64,000 nt of DNA from Clostridiales bacterium NK3B98 (GCA_000421005.1 ATWA01000003.1:1-64000), one strand, 5' to 3'; positions 8,536 through 18,380 are shown, counted from the stretch's first letter. Notes: a model not told the origin generated them from the letters alone. Translations and numbers: made by a program.

Positions 8536-9575
8536 CCCTGCACCTCCACCACATGAAAGCCTGCCGCTTTTTTCAGGCGGTTACCCACTGCAAGCCCCAA
8601 GCCTGCCGGGTCAGGGCATTGTGCGTAGATGGCAGTCACCTGCGTCCGGTCAAAGGAGCGCAGGGCGGAGAATACCCGCCTTGCCTGCTCCTGTTTGTCC
8701 TCCACGCTGCCCAGGTCCACTGTGATGGCGTTGGGGAAATAGTCCAAACATTCCGTAAAGCAAATCACACCGCTTCCCTCCCCCGCCTGCTTTGCGATAG
8801 CGGCGGCGGTGGCCTCCGGGTTTCCGGTAAACACGGTCACCGGGGCTTTGGGGGCATAGTGGCGGTACTTCATCCCCGGAGCACGGGGGCGCTCCCCCGC
8901 CTGCATGGAACGCAGCACCGCCGGGTCAATCTCAATCTCCCCGCAGACTGCCTCCAACTGTTCCAGCGGCATTCCGCCGGGGCGGAGCAGCTTGGGGGGC
9001 GTACAGGTCAGGTCCAGAATGGTGGACTCCACCCCCACGGCGCAGGGGCCTCCGTCTACCACGGCGGCGATTTTTCCGCCTACGTCCTCCATCACCTCCG
9101 CCGCCGTGGTGCAGGAGGGTCTGCCGGAGGTATTGGCGGAGGGTGCGGCAATGGGCACGTCCGCTGCGGCGATGATCGCCCTTGTGACCGGGTGGTCCGG
9201 GCAGCGCACCCCTACCGTGTCCAGTCCTCCGGTGGTGCGGTCGGGGACGACGGGGTTGCGGCGGAGAATCATGGTCAGCGGCCCCGGCCAGAAGGTCTCC
9301 GCCAGCTCGTAGGCCAGCGGCGGCACCTCCACACAGTACCGGTCCAGCCAGCGGACATCGTTGGGAAGGTGGATAATCAGGGGATTGTCCGACGGTCTGC
9401 CCTTGGCGGCGTAGATATTGGCCACCGCCTCCGGGTTCAGGGCGTCCGCTCCCAAACCGTATACCGTCTCGGTGGGAATGCCCACCAACTGCCCGGCACG
9501 AATCAGGTCTGCGGCCTTTTGAATTTCCGTCTCATGCCCCTCTATCATGGGGACGGTAAACAGCTCTGTCTGCAA
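8532..9575 (-). CDS. tsaC: L-threonylcarbamoyladenylate synthase (Sua5/YwlC type)
   Basis: 347 residues: an N-terminal YrdC domain (GIPTETVYGLGADAL, AAKGRPSDNPLIIHL, PSANTSGRPSCTTA) and a C-terminal Sua5 domain after about residue 210. The enzyme makes threonylcarbamoyl-AMP from threonine, bicarbonate and ATP for the universal t6A37 modification of ANN-reading tRNAs. The long Sua5 form is usual in Firmicutes. I place the start at TTG 9575 because GAAGAGAAG lies upstream; the next ATG (9548) has no ribosome site. Downstream of prfA, and its stop overlaps the coaE start. Confidence 0.9.
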   Translation of the reverse strand: MQTELFTVPMIEGHETEIQKAADLIRAGQLVGIPTETVYGLGADALNPEAVANIYAAKGRPSDNPLIIHLPNDVRWLDRYCVEVPPLAYELAETFWPGPLTMILRRNPVVPDRTTGGLDTVGVRCPDHPVTRAIIAAADVPIAAPSANTSGRPSCTTAAEVMEDVGGKIAAVVDGGPCAVGVESTILDLTCTPPKLLRPGGMPLEQLEAVCGEIEIDPAVLRSMQAGERPRAPGMKYRHYAPKAPVTVFTGNPEATAAAIAKQAGEGSGVICFTECLDYFPNAITVDLGSVEDKQEQARRVFSALRSFDRTQVTAIYAQCPDPAGLGLAVGNRLKKAAGFHVVEVQG

Positions 9576-9620
9576 ACAGCTTCTCTTCTTTCGTGGTGGG
9601 ATTGGTTGGGACGGTGGAAG

Positions 9621-10688
9621 TCACTCCTTCATCCCGGCAAGCTGCTCCGCCTGTGCGGCGGCAGCCAGAGCGGTGATGATCTCGTCCAGATCTCCGTCCA
9701 TTATACTGTCAATACGGTACAGGGTGAGCCCGATCCGGTGGTCGGTGACTCTGCCCTGCGGGAAATTATAGGTACGGATACGCTCGTTTCGCATGCCGCT
9801 GCCCACCTGAGAGCGGCGGTTTTCGGTGATTTCCTCCGCCTGCGCATCCGCCTTCTGCTGCCACAGCCGGGAGCGGAGAATCTGCATGGCCCGCTCCTTG
9901 TTTTGGAGCTGGCTGCGCTGATCCTGACACTCCACCACCGTTCCTGTGGGGATGTGGGTAATGCGGATGGCGGAGGAGGTCTTGTTGATGTGCTGTCCTC
10001 CTGCCCCGGAGGAACGGAAGGTGTCGATCCGCAGGTCTTTCCGGTCAATCTCCAGCTCCACCTCGTCCACCTCGGGCAGCACTGCCACGGTAGCGGTGGA
10101 GGTGTGGATTCTGCCGCCCGACTCGGTCTCCGGCACCCGCTGCACCCGGTGGACGCCGCTTTCAAACTTCATCCGGGAGTAGGCACCGGGGTTGTCGATG
10201 GTGAAGATGATCTCCTTCACGCCCCCCAGTTCGGTCTCGCTGACGCTGGCAATCTGGCACTTCCAGTGATGCCGGTCGGCGTACATGGTGTACATCCGGT
10301 AGAGGGAGTGGGCAAACAGCGCCGCCTCCTCCCCGCCAACCCCGGCACGGATCTCCACGATCACGCTCTTGCCATCGTTGGGGTCTTTGGGCAGCAGCAG
10401 CAGTTTCAGCTCCTGCTCCAACTGCTCCACACGCTCTTTCCCCGCTTGCAGCTCCTCCCGGGCAAGCTCCCGCAGCTCCGCATCCTCCTCGCTGAGCATC
10501 TCCTGCGCCGCAGCCACATCCTCCGAAGCCTGCCTATACGCCCGGTAGGCGGTCACCACCTCTTCCAGCTCGGCGATCTCCCGGTTCAGCCGGGAGACCA
10601 GCGCCGGGTCGTCATAGGTCTCCGGTGCGGACAGCTTGGCCTGCAAGGCGCTATAGCGCAAATCCAATTGTCGCAGCTTTTCTATCAT
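9621..10688 (-). CDS. prfA: Peptide chain release factor 1
   Basis: 355 residues, normal RF1 length. It recognises UAA and UAG and triggers peptidyl-tRNA hydrolysis. The catalytic GGQ is in [17 protein letters not shown], and the codon-recognition PxT-type motif region follows the [18 protein letters not shown] core. The N-terminal helical domain (residues 1-100) is rich in Glu and Leu as expected. GAGG precedes the ATG by about five bases. It lies ten bases after ydcF in the same run; in many Firmicutes prfA sits close to prmC and tsaC, here only tsaC follows. Confidence 0.96.
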   Translation of the reverse strand: MIEKLRQLDLRYSALQAKLSAPETYDDPALVSRLNREIAELEEVVTAYRAYRQASEDVAAAQEMLSEEDAELRELAREELQAGKERVEQLEQELKLLLLPKDPNDGKSVIVEIRAGVGGEEAALFAHSLYRMYTMYADRHHWKCQIASVSETELGGVKEIIFTIDNPGAYSRMKFESGVHRVQRVPETESGGRIHTSTATVAVLPEVDEVELEIDRKDLRIDTFRSSGAGGQHINKTSSAIRITHIPTGTVVECQDQRSQLQNKERAMQILRSRLWQQKADAQAEEITENRRSQVGSGMRNERIRTYNFPQGRVTDHRIGLTLYRIDSIMDGDLDEIITALAAAAQAEQLAGMKE

Positions 10689-10698
10689 AAATACCTCG

Positions 10699-11319
10699 TT
10701 ATCTGTCCAGAAGGAAGGACTTTACCAGCGCCGCAGCCTCCCGGAGGCGGGAATACAGGGCGGATTTCGCATCCGGCATGGGGGCGGCCAGCGTGGAGCA
10801 GTTCCACTGAGGCAGCAGCCTGCCTGACAGCAGCCGCACCCGGGTCAGGTGAAAGTCGTTGGAGACGATGGTCACCGACTGTACCTCTATCCCTGCCTGT
10901 TCCAGCACCGCTCTCCCGTTTTTCAGGTTTTCTGCCGTATTGGTGGAGGTGTCTTCCCGCAAAATCCGGTCTCCGTCAAGGCCATGGTCTTGGAGGTAGA
11001 GCGCCATGCAGGCGGCTTCGGTCATCACCTCATCATCCCCCTGACCGCCAGTGACCACCACCACGGGATAGCAGTCCTCCTGCGCCAGCTGGTTCAGATA
11101 GTCCAGTGCGGCATCCAGACGGTTACGCAGGGCGGGAGAGGGGGAGGTTCCCCAGAGATTCGCCCCCAGCACAATCACTGCGTCAGGCTGGTCTTTGATA
11201 TCGCTGTTGCAGCCGGCGATGACCGCCCCCTCCAGCAGCGTCAGGGAGAGCAGTCCTGCCAGCAGCAGGGCGAGGATGCCCCGTTTCAGCCTTCCAGCTG
11301 CTCGGACAGTGTTTCCCAA
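10699..11319 (-). CDS. YdcF/SanA-like DUF218 membrane protein
   Basis: 206 residues with one N-terminal membrane helix (about 15-35) and a DUF218 domain: [62 protein letters not shown], and [13 protein letters not shown]. Members (YdcF, SanA, ElyC) sit at the membrane and have been linked to envelope integrity and lipid-carrier metabolism in Escherichia coli, but their reaction is not established. It overlaps the end of the ABC-F gene by 34 bases, so it is probably translated from the same message. Confidence 0.85.
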   Translation of the reverse strand: MGNTVRAAGRLKRGILALLLAGLLSLTLLEGAVIAGCNSDIKDQPDAVIVLGANLWGTSPSPALRNRLDAALDYLNQLAQEDCYPVVVVTGGQGDDEVMTEAACMALYLQDHGLDGDRILREDTSTNTAENLKNGRAVLEQAGIEVQSVTIVSNDFHLTRVRLLSGRLLPQWNCSTLAAPMPDAKSALYSRLREAAALVKSFLLDR

Positions 11320-13172
11320 CGTTGGTATGCCTCCGTCAATGCTTTCTCGTTCTCCGTCTGCTGTTCCATCAGCTCCTGCAGGCGCTGATAGTCGGCGGCG
11401 TGTTCCGCCATCTCCGCCTCCAACCCGGCGGCGGCATCTTCCAGCTTTTGTATCTGCCGCTCCACGGCACGCAGCTCTTTTTCCACCTGTTTCGTGCCGC
11501 CGGAGGGCTTTTCCTTTTTCGGCTTCTTCGGCTCAGGCTGGAACCGGGGGACGCTGCGCAATTCCGCCTCCCGGGCCTTTTTCCGCTGCCAGTCCTCGTA
11601 GGTTCCCTTGAAGTCGGTGATTTTCCCGTCCTCCAAAAACCAGATACGGGTGGCAAAGCGGTTGATAAAGTAACGGTCATGGGAGACAAAGAGCAGCGTT
11701 CCCTCAAAGTCCTCCACCGCCTGTTCAATCCACTCCCGGGACGCAATGTCCAGATGGTTGGTAGGCTCGTCCAGAATCAGCAGGTTAATCCGCTTTGCCA
11801 TGAGCTGGCACAGCTTCAGCCGGGAGCGCTCCCCGCCGGAGAGGGCGATCACCGGCTTGAACACATCCTCCCCCCGGAAGCGGAAGGCGCCCAGACGGTC
11901 ACGGGCTTCCTGCGCCGTGCAGTTGTCCTCCCAGAGCAGGGTATCCAGCAGACTGCGCTCCGGGTGGTCAAAGGTGACAATCTGGGGCAGATAGCCGGGG
12001 CGCACCGTAGGGCCAAAGTGAATATACCCGGTGTCAGGCGGCTCCTCGTCCAGCAGTATTTTGATAAAGGTGGACTTTCCGGTGCCGTTATCCCCCAAAA
12101 GGGCGATACGCTCGCCCCCCAGCACCTCCAAATCCACGCCAGAGAACAGCTTGCGCTCTCCGAAGGATTTGGACAGCCGGGAGATGGTGAACATCTCGTC
12201 TCCGAAGAAGTCCCGCTCTCCAAAGCCCACCGTCATGGCCCGTTCCCGGCTCACCGGGCGGTCGGTGGTGCGCATACGCTCAATCCGCTTTTCCATGGCA
12301 AAAGCGGTCTTGTGGAGCTTTTCCGTGCCGTGCTGGTGCATCAGGGTAGCGGTGGCGGTAAGCTGGGCGATTTTCGCCTGCTCCTTTTCGTACTGCCGCA
12401 GCCGCTCCTGATACCGCCGTTCCTTTTCCACCACATAGAAGGAATAGTTGCCGGAGTAGAACACCGCACGTCCTGCGTCAATTTCCACCACCCGTTTCAC
12501 CACCCGGTCAAGGAAGTAACGGTCGTGGGAGATGGCCAGCACTGTACCCTTGAAGGAGTCCAGATACTCCTCCAGCCATTCAGTAGCCCGAAGGTCCAGA
12601 TGGTTGGTGGGTTCGTCCAGCAGGAGGATATCTGTGTCCTCCAAAATCAGCCGGGCCAGATTCACCCGGGTCTTTTCGCCCCCGGAGAGCTGGTCAAACA
12701 GCTGGGTGCGCATTTCCTGCGAAATATCCAGACCGTTGCACACCTTGCCCAGACGCACCGGAGCGTCATAGCCCCCTTCAGTCTGAAAACGCTGGGTGAG
12801 CTGGTCATATCGGTTCAGCGCCGCCTTGTCCGTCTGCCCGGCAGACATCTGGGCGGTGAGCTCCTCCATCTCCTCCTCCATTTTGTGGAGCCGGGCAAAG
12901 GCGGAGTCCAGCACGTCCTCCACCGTGGCACCGTCGGGATAGACCGGAATCTGCGAAATCAGACCCAGCTTTTTCCCCGGGGCAATGGAGATGACCCCCT
13001 CGTCATAATCGTACTCCCCGGTGAGGATTTTAAACAGGGTGGTCTTGCCGCAGCCGTTTTTGCCCAGAATACCCACCCGCTCGCCGGAGTCCACCTGAAA
13101 GGTGAGCCCGTCCAGCAGGTTGTCTCCCACTTCAAAGGATTTTATCAGGTTTTGGACGGTAATATCAATCAT
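11286..13172 (-). CDS. ABC-F family ATPase (YdiF/Uup-like ribosome factor)
   Basis: 628 residues with two ABC domains and no membrane segment. Walker A motifs are GKNGCGKTT and GDNGTGKST; signatures are LSGGEKTRV and LSGGERSRL; Walker B segments ILLLDEPTNHLDL and LLILDEPTNHLD. A charged linker (about 245-320) is the P-site tRNA interaction motif of the family, and a C-terminal coiled coil (about 545-628) is like that of YdiF/Uup. ABC-F proteins bind the ribosomal E site and relieve stalling; some give antibiotic resistance. The long coiled C-tail argues for a housekeeping member, but sequence reading alone cannot exclude resistance. Confidence 0.9.
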   Translation of the reverse strand: MIDITVQNLIKSFEVGDNLLDGLTFQVDSGERVGILGKNGCGKTTLFKILTGEYDYDEGVISIAPGKKLGLISQIPVYPDGATVEDVLDSAFARLHKMEEEMEELTAQMSAGQTDKAALNRYDQLTQRFQTEGGYDAPVRLGKVCNGLDISQEMRTQLFDQLSGGEKTRVNLARLILEDTDILLLDEPTNHLDLRATEWLEEYLDSFKGTVLAISHDRYFLDRVVKRVVEIDAGRAVFYSGNYSFYVVEKERRYQERLRQYEKEQAKIAQLTATATLMHQHGTEKLHKTAFAMEKRIERMRTTDRPVSRERAMTVGFGERDFFGDEMFTISRLSKSFGERKLFSGVDLEVLGGERIALLGDNGTGKSTFIKILLDEEPPDTGYIHFGPTVRPGYLPQIVTFDHPERSLLDTLLWEDNCTAQEARDRLGAFRFRGEDVFKPVIALSGGERSRLKLCQLMAKRINLLILDEPTNHLDIASREWIEQAVEDFEGTLLFVSHDRYFINRFATRIWFLEDGKITDFKGTYEDWQRKKAREAELRSVPRFQPEPKKPKKEKPSGGTKQVEKELRAVERQIQKLEDAAAGLEAEMAEHAADYQRLQELMEQQTENEKALTEAYQRWETLSEQLEG

Positions 13173-13207
13173 GTCAATCTCTGTATCAATGTCTGTTCAT
13201 CAGTTCC

Positions 13208-14599
13208 TTAAACCTTATCCTGTGCCAGACGCTTGATGTACTCGGTGAGTTCCTCAAAGCGCATTCCCCGGCTGGCCTTGCACAGCACCACCGTACCGGG
13301 GCGCAGCACCTGAGCGAGCACCACCTTGGCCTCCTCCTTGTTGGGGCGGTCATAGACCTCGCTCATGCCCACGCTTCTGGCACCCTCGGCAATGCTGGCG
13401 CCCAATTCGCCCACGGTAATCAGGCAGTCAATGCCGCTTTTGCCCACGAACTGACCCACGCTCTCGTGGAGCATGGGGCCAAGGTCGCCCAGTTCCAGCA
13501 TATCCCCCAACACGGCAATACGGGACGCACCGGAGTAGTTGGCCAGCACATCCACCGCCGCCCGCATGGACTGGGGATTGGCGTTATAGGTGTCGTTGAG
13601 CACGGTGATTTCCCCGGCGCAGCGCACCACGTCCATCCGCATTTTGGTGGGGGCAAAATTCTCAATGCCTGCGGTGATCTGCTCCAGCGTCAGGCCGAAA
13701 TGGTCACCCACGGCGGCAGCGCTGAGGGCAGGGTAGTAGAGATACCTGCCCAGACAGTGGATGGTGGCGTTCAACTCCCCCAGAGGGGTATCCGCCAAAA
13801 GGCGCATGGTGTCCCGCTCTCCTTCGGTGATCTCCCGGCACCGCCACGGGCAGTGTTCGCTCTCGCCGTACCAGGTAATGGGGTGAATCAGCTTACCCTC
13901 CAGCGTGGCAATGAGCGGGTCGTCTCCATTGAGCACCGCCACGCCGCCGGGACGCACGGCGTTGAATATCTCCGCCTTTGCCCGCAGGGTGTTCTCCCGG
14001 CTTCCCAGATTCTCGATATGGGCGTCCCCCACATTGGTGATGATGGCCACATCCGGCTGGGCAATCCGGGTGAGGTAGTCAATCTCCCCCATGTGGTTCA
14101 TGCCCATCTCGATGACCGCAATCTGATGGGTGCTGTTCAGGCCGAAAATGGTCTTGGGCACGCCGATATTATTATTGTAGTTGCCTTCGGTTTTCAGCAC
14201 CTTGTACTTCTGGCTGAGTACGGAGGCCACCATATCCTTGGTGGTGGTTTTGCCTACGCTGCCGGTGACCCCTACCACCTTCACGTCGAACTTATTGCGA
14301 TAGTACCGGGCCAGATCGCCCAGCGCAGTGGTGGTGTCCTCCACCCGGATGTAAAAACGGTCCCTGCGGGGCAAGGTCACATCCTTATGGGTCAGACAGC
14401 CCAGCGCCCCGGAGTCCAGAGCCTGATTCAGATAAATGTGTCCGTCAAACTTCTCCCCCTCCAGCGGCACAAAGAGGGAATCCTCGTGCATGGAGCGGCT
14501 GTCCGTATCCACAATGCGAACCTGACAGGACTCGTCAAAGGGTGCCAGCAGGGTTCCGCCGGTAGCGGTGAGAATCTCAGCGACTGAAATCGGTTCCAT
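13208..14599 (-). CDS. murF: UDP-MurNAc-tripeptide--D-alanyl-D-alanine ligase
   Basis: About 463 residues. It adds D-Ala-D-Ala to UDP-MurNAc-tripeptide, the last cytoplasmic step of the peptidoglycan precursor. Mur ligase motifs: N-terminal substrate domain, ATP-binding GVTGSVGKTTTKDMV, EMGMNHMGEI, the NVGDAHIENLGS segment, and C-terminal DTYNANPQSMRAAVD. The ATG at 14599 directly follows the ddl stop (14601-14603) with AAGG upstream, whereas the longer upstream frame lies inside ddl. Coupling to ddl makes sense because Ddl supplies its dipeptide substrate. Confidence 0.95.
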   Translation of the reverse strand: MEPISVAEILTATGGTLLAPFDESCQVRIVDTDSRSMHEDSLFVPLEGEKFDGHIYLNQALDSGALGCLTHKDVTLPRRDRFYIRVEDTTTALGDLARYYRNKFDVKVVGVTGSVGKTTTKDMVASVLSQKYKVLKTEGNYNNNIGVPKTIFGLNSTHQIAVIEMGMNHMGEIDYLTRIAQPDVAIITNVGDAHIENLGSRENTLRAKAEIFNAVRPGGVAVLNGDDPLIATLEGKLIHPITWYGESEHCPWRCREITEGERDTMRLLADTPLGELNATIHCLGRYLYYPALSAAAVGDHFGLTLEQITAGIENFAPTKMRMDVVRCAGEITVLNDTYNANPQSMRAAVDVLANYSGASRIAVLGDMLELGDLGPMLHESVGQFVGKSGIDCLITVGELGASIAEGARSVGMSEVYDRPNKEEAKVVLAQVLRPGTVVLCKASRGMRFEELTEYIKRLAQDKV

Positions 14600-14600
14600 A

Positions 14601-15656
14601 TTACGCCTTACCCTCTCTCGCGCGCAGTGACTGACAAATGATGATCTCGCACAGCTCACCATAACTGATGCCCACTGCCGCCGCCTCCTGGGGTACCAGA
14701 GAGGTGGGAGTCATGCCGGGCAGGGTATTAATCTCCAAAAACCATGGCGTTCCGTCCTCGGTGACAATGAAATCCGCTCTGGCATAGACAGAAAGACCGA
14801 TGGTGTCAAAGACGGTTTTGGTGTCCCGGGCAAGGCGCTGCTCCCACGCCGCAGGGATGGGGGCAGGGGTGATCTCCTCGGTGGCGCCAGGCTGGTATTT
14901 GTTGGCGTAGTCGTAAAAGCCCTGCTTGGGGATGATCTCGATAGAGGGCAGGGCACGCCCGTCCAGATAGCCCACCTGAATCTCCCGTCCACGGATGTAC
15001 TGTTCCAGCACCACCTTGCCGCCGTAGCGCAGGCAGTCGGTGAGTGCGTCGGTCAGCTCCTGTCTGGTGTTGGCAATGGCAACGCCGATGGAGGAACCGG
15101 CATCCAGCGGCTTGACCACCACGGGGAGGGCAGTTTTCTCACTCAGGGCAGGGATGTCCGCCGCGGTATACACCGCCTTGGTCCACTGGGGGGTAGCCAC
15201 ATCGGTGCCCCGGAGCAGTCGTTTGGTCAAGTCCTTATCCATGGCAATGCCGCTGGGAATGGCACCGGAGCCGGTATAGGGAATGCCCATCAGATCAAAG
15301 GTGGCCTGAAGGCTGCCGTTTTCGCCGCAGTCGCCGTGGAGCGCCAGATAGACAATCTCCGCCATGCCGCACAGCTCCAGCACGCCCTTGCCAAAAATGG
15401 CCTTGCTCTGGTATTTGCGGCTGGCGCGGATGGCGTCCAGATCAGGGGCCTCCCGGCTCACACGCCGCCATGACTGGGGCAGCGGTGCGGAAAACAGACT
15501 CTCCGCTGTGCCCTCATAGTTCTCCAAGCCAAAAAACAGGTCTACCAGCGCAACCTCATGGCCCCGCTCCCGCAGCGCCTGTGCCACCATCAAGCCGGAG
15601 GACAGAGACACATTCCGTTCCCCGGACAGTCCCCCTGCCAAAACAACGATTTTCAC
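14601..15656 (-). CDS. ddl: D-alanine--D-alanine ligase
   Basis: 351 residues. It joins two D-alanines with ATP to make the dipeptide used by MurF. ATP-grasp fold: N-terminal VVLAGGLSGERNVSLSSG, the LHGDCGENGSLQ loop, PVVVKPLDAGSSIGV, the FYDYANKY segment typical of D-Ala-D-Ala rather than D-Ala-D-Lac enzymes, and EINTLPGMTPTSLVP. I use the GTG at 15656 because AAAGGGAG sits nine bases upstream and homology begins there; the frame is open back to 15866 but without homology. First gene of the minus-strand run, with a good promoter upstream. Confidence 0.93.
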   Translation of the reverse strand: MKIVVLAGGLSGERNVSLSSGLMVAQALRERGHEVALVDLFFGLENYEGTAESLFSAPLPQSWRRVSREAPDLDAIRASRKYQSKAIFGKGVLELCGMAEIVYLALHGDCGENGSLQATFDLMGIPYTGSGAIPSGIAMDKDLTKRLLRGTDVATPQWTKAVYTAADIPALSEKTALPVVVKPLDAGSSIGVAIANTRQELTDALTDCLRYGGKVVLEQYIRGREIQVGYLDGRALPSIEIIPKQGFYDYANKYQPGATEEITPAPIPAAWEQRLARDTKTVFDTIGLSVYARADFIVTEDGTPWFLEINTLPGMTPTSLVPQEAAAVGISYGELCEIIICQSLRAREGKA

Positions 15657-15708
15657 GTCAGAATACTCCCTTTCCGCTGCCGGGATTACTGCCCGGCGCA
15701 ACTGGCAT

Positions 15709-15729
15709 TGTCCGCAGACAAAGCGGACA
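15709..15729 (-). other. Small hairpin in the ddl leader
   Basis: TGTCCGC, a 7-base loop and GCGGACA form a 7-bp stem in the ddl 5' leader, between the promoter and the GTG. There is no T-run, so it is not a terminator. Function unknown. Confidence 0.4.
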
Positions 15730-15743
15730 GTCATACAGATTAG

Positions 15744-15772
15744 ATTATAGCACAAGAACTCAAACGGGACAA
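15744..15772 (-). promoter_or_regulatory. SigA-type promoter of the ddl run
   Basis: On the minus strand: TTGTCC, 17-bp spacer, TATAAT. It leaves a leader of about 80 bases before the ddl GTG. The rest of the gene-free stretch 15657-15978 holds only this promoter, the leader hairpin and the divergent aminotransferase promoter. Confidence 0.7.
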
Positions 15773-15915
15773 GAGGGAATCTCCGAACCCTTCTTTCTGC
15801 AAGAAAAGCCCTCCTGTTTTGCATTTTGTCCTGATGGTCTTTGGTATAGAATGATGAATTTTGCATTGCATTTTTGCTCTTGATTCATTTTTCTGCTGTT
15901 TTTGCCATTGTCCCC

Positions 15916-15944
15916 TTGCCATTCTGCAAGTTCGAGCGTATACT
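15916..15944 (+). promoter_or_regulatory. SigA-type promoter of the aminotransferase gene
   Basis: TTGCCA, 17-bp spacer, TATACT, ending 34 bases before the GTG start. It is divergent from the ddl promoter. Confidence 0.7.
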
Positions 15945-15978
15945 GTATCACAGCGAAATTGAGACGGAGGTCTTCCCT

Positions 15979-17178
15979 GTGAAAGAGTTATCCAGAATTG
16001 CATCTGCCGTTCAGGCATCCACCACTTTGGCGCTGGACGCGCTGTACAAGGAAATGAAGGCAAGAGGAATTGATGTCATCGGCTTCGCCGCCGGTGAGCC
16101 AGACTTTCCCACCCCCGACTATATAAAGTATGCAGGCATCGCCGGCATTGTGAACGACCAGACCAAGTACACCCCCGCCGTGGGTACGCTGGAACTGCGC
16201 CGTGCCATCTGCTACCGTCTCCGGGAGGACATGGGGCTGGAATACGCCCCGGCCAACATTGTGGTCTCCTCCGGTGCCAAGCACTGCCTGTATGTGGCGC
16301 TGCGGGCGCTGATTAACCCGGGTGACGAGGTGATTATCCCCACCCCCGCCTGGGTGACCTACACCGAGATGGTGAAAATGGTGGGCGGTATCCCTGTGAC
16401 CATCCCCGCCACCGAGGCGGAGCAGTTCAAGCTGACCCCGGAGAAACTGGAGGCCGCCATCAACGACAACAGCAAGGTGCTGATGCTGAACAACCCCTCC
16501 AACCCCACCGGTATGCTGTACAGCCGTGAGGAGCTGGAAGCCATCGCCGCCGTGTGCGTGAAGCACGACCTGTATATCATCTCTGATGAAATCTACTACG
16601 GTCTGCTCTACGACGGGCGTACCTTCACCTCCATGGCCGCACTGGGCGAGGAGGTGCGGGAGCGCACCATTCTCATCAACGGCGTTTCCAAGAGCTACGC
16701 CATGACCGGCTGGAGAATCGGCTACATCGCCGCCGACCAGCGGATTACCTCAGTCATCGCCAAGTACCTGAGCCACTCCACCGGCAATGCCTCCGCCCCG
16801 GCACAGGCCGCCTCCATGGCCGCCGTTTATCTGCCTCAGGACACGGTGGAGTCCATGCGCCGGGCATTTGAGGAACGGCGGAATTACATGGTGGAGCGGA
16901 TGAACTCCATCCCCGGCGTCAGCTGTCTGAAGCCGGAGGGCGCTTTCTATGTGATGATGAACATCACCAAGCTGCTGGGTAAGACCCTGTATGGGCGGGT
17001 CATCCGCAACGCCGACGACTTTGCCGATGTGTTTCTGGAAAAGGGTCTGGTGTGCGTGGTACCCTGCACCGGCTTTGGCGATTCCAACTTTGTCCGCTGG
17101 AGCTATGCCGCCAGCATGAAGGATATCACCCGGGGTCTGGACCGTCTGGAAAAGTTCCTCCGGGAAGCAGGGGTGTAA
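15979..17178 (+). CDS. Class I/II PLP-dependent aminotransferase (aspartate aminotransferase-like)
   Basis: 399 residues, fold type I. Motifs: FAAGEPDFPTPDYI, YTPAVGTLELRRAI, SSGAKHCLYVAL, NNPSNPTGMLYS, SDEIYYGLLYDG, and the PLP lysine in NGVSKSYAMTGWRIGY, with the substrate-carboxylate Arg in FVRWSYA near the end. It most resembles the AspB/PatA subgroup that transaminates aspartate or related amino acids; exact specificity is open. The GTG at 15979 is chosen because GGAGG lies eight bases upstream and the preceding in-frame residues include the promoter. Single gene with its own promoter and terminator. Confidence 0.9.
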   Translation: MKELSRIASAVQASTTLALDALYKEMKARGIDVIGFAAGEPDFPTPDYIKYAGIAGIVNDQTKYTPAVGTLELRRAICYRLREDMGLEYAPANIVVSSGAKHCLYVALRALINPGDEVIIPTPAWVTYTEMVKMVGGIPVTIPATEAEQFKLTPEKLEAAINDNSKVLMLNNPSNPTGMLYSREELEAIAAVCVKHDLYIISDEIYYGLLYDGRTFTSMAALGEEVRERTILINGVSKSYAMTGWRIGYIAADQRITSVIAKYLSHSTGNASAPAQAASMAAVYLPQDTVESMRRAFEERRNYMVERMNSIPGVSCLKPEGAFYVMMNITKLLGKTLYGRVIRNADDFADVFLEKGLVCVVPCTGFGDSNFVRWSYAASMKDITRGLDRLEKFLREAGV

Positions 17179-17200
17179 ATCTTCCCGTTCCATCCCAATT

Positions 17201-17233
17201 TCCTCCCGTCTTCACGAGGCGGGAGGATTTTTC
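17201..17233 (+). terminator. Aminotransferase terminator
   Basis: TCCTCCCG and CGGGAGGA pair around an 11-base loop, followed by TTTTTCT. A clear intrinsic terminator 23 bases after the stop. Confidence 0.85.
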
Positions 17234-17312
17234 TGTCTGGTTTTGTTGAACAGTTTTCCCCGTTTCTCAGGCGACTCGCCGGGAACTGACCGAATAGTTC
17301 CCTCCCTGCGGG

Positions 17313-17318
17313 TATAAT
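17313..17318 (+). promoter_or_regulatory. -10 element upstream of mreB paralogue
   Basis: TATAAT 33 bases before the chosen ATG. No good -35 hexamer is found at 16-18 bases; CTGACC is 21 away. Confidence 0.45.
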
Positions 17319-17351
17319 ACGGAATGTGAACTGATGAAAGGCGGAGACAGA

Positions 17352-18380
17352 ATGGGCTTTGTACGGGATATGGGAATTGATCTGGGCACTGCGTCGGTGC
17401 TGGTCTATGTGCAGGGAAAAGGGGTCGTCCTCCGGGAGCCCAGCGTGGTGGCCATGGACAAAAGCACCGGACGGCTGCTGCAGGTGGGGTCTGCTGCCCG
17501 GAAAATGCTGGGGCGCACCCCGGGGAATATTGTGGCGCTGCGTCCCCTCCGGGACGGTGTGATCTCCGACTATGACATGACCGAGCGGATGCTCCGGGCG
17601 TTTATTCATCAGGCCGCCCCGGTGCGGCTGTTTCGTCCCAGAGTGGTAATCTGCGTTCCCTCCGGCATTTCCGAGGTGGAGGAACGGGCAGTCATTGACG
17701 CCGGGATCCACGCCGGGGCACGGCGGGTTTACCTCATCGAAGAACCCGTTGCCGCCGCCATTGGCGCAGGGCTGGACATTGATCGTCCCGAAGGACATCT
17801 GGTGGTGGACATCGGCGGCGGCACCACCGACATTGCGGTGATCTCCCTGTCCGGGGTGGTGGAGTCGGTGTCCATCAAAATTGCGGGAGACGCTTTTGAC
17901 GACGCCATTGTGAAATACGTCCGCCGCAAGCACAATCTGCTCATTGGCACCCGGACAGCGGAGGAAATCAAGATTGCGCTGGGCTGCGTCTTTCCCCGGG
18001 CGGAGGAGGAGAGCATGGAAGTCACCGGGCACGACCCGCTGATCGGTCTGCCCCGGGCGGTCACCGTGTCCTCCACTGAGACCATTGAGGCCTTTGAAGA
18101 GCCCGCTCAGCGGATTGTGGACGCCATTCACGAGGTGTTGGAGCGCACACCTCCGGAGCTGGTGGCGGACATCTCTACGGGCGGCATTGTGATGACCGGA
18201 GGGGGCAGTCTCATTTGGGGCTTTGACAAGCTGATCGAGTCCCACACCGGAATCGAAACCCGGGTGGCGGAGGACGCCATCTCCTGTGTGGCCTATGGCA
18301 CCGGGAAAAGCCTTGCCCACCTCAGCTCCATGCAGGACGGGACGCGGAATCTCAGCAGACGAAAGCAGATGAATCTTTAG
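17352..18380 (+). CDS. MreB/Mbl-family cell shape protein
   Basis: 342 residues of the bacterial actin family. Nucleotide-binding motifs: phosphate 1 DMGIDLGTASVLVYV, connect 1 with EEPVAAAIGAGL, phosphate 2 VVDIGGGTTDIAVISL, and adenosine motif GGIVMTGGGSLIWGFD. MreB filaments lie under the membrane and steer lateral wall synthesis. The gene is not followed by mreC/mreD, so it is likely a second copy (Mbl/MreBH type) rather than the main mreB. An ATG at 17334 is in frame but lacks a ribosome site; GGCGGAG precedes 17352. Confidence 0.9.
   Translation: MGFVRDMGIDLGTASVLVYVQGKGVVLREPSVVAMDKSTGRLLQVGSAARKMLGRTPGNIVALRPLRDGVISDYDMTERMLRAFIHQAAPVRLFRPRVVICVPSGISEVEERAVIDAGIHAGARRVYLIEEPVAAAIGAGLDIDRPEGHLVVDIGGGTTDIAVISLSGVVESVSIKIAGDAFDDAIVKYVRRKHNLLIGTRTAEEIKIALGCVFPRAEEESMEVTGHDPLIGLPRAVTVSSTETIEAFEEPAQRIVDAIHEVLERTPPELVADISTGGIVMTGGGSLIWGFDKLIESHTGIETRVAEDAISCVAYGTGKSLAHLSSMQDGTRNLSRRKQMNL

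Noticed and set aside
8553-11054. An 833-codon open frame on the plus strand opposite tsaC, prfA and ydcF
   Set aside because: Shadow of high-GC codon use; its protein has no recognisable domain, while the opposite strand encodes complete conserved families.
15657-15866. N-terminal extension of ddl
   Set aside because: It covers the promoter and leader hairpin; GTG 15656 has a good ribosome site at the start of homology.
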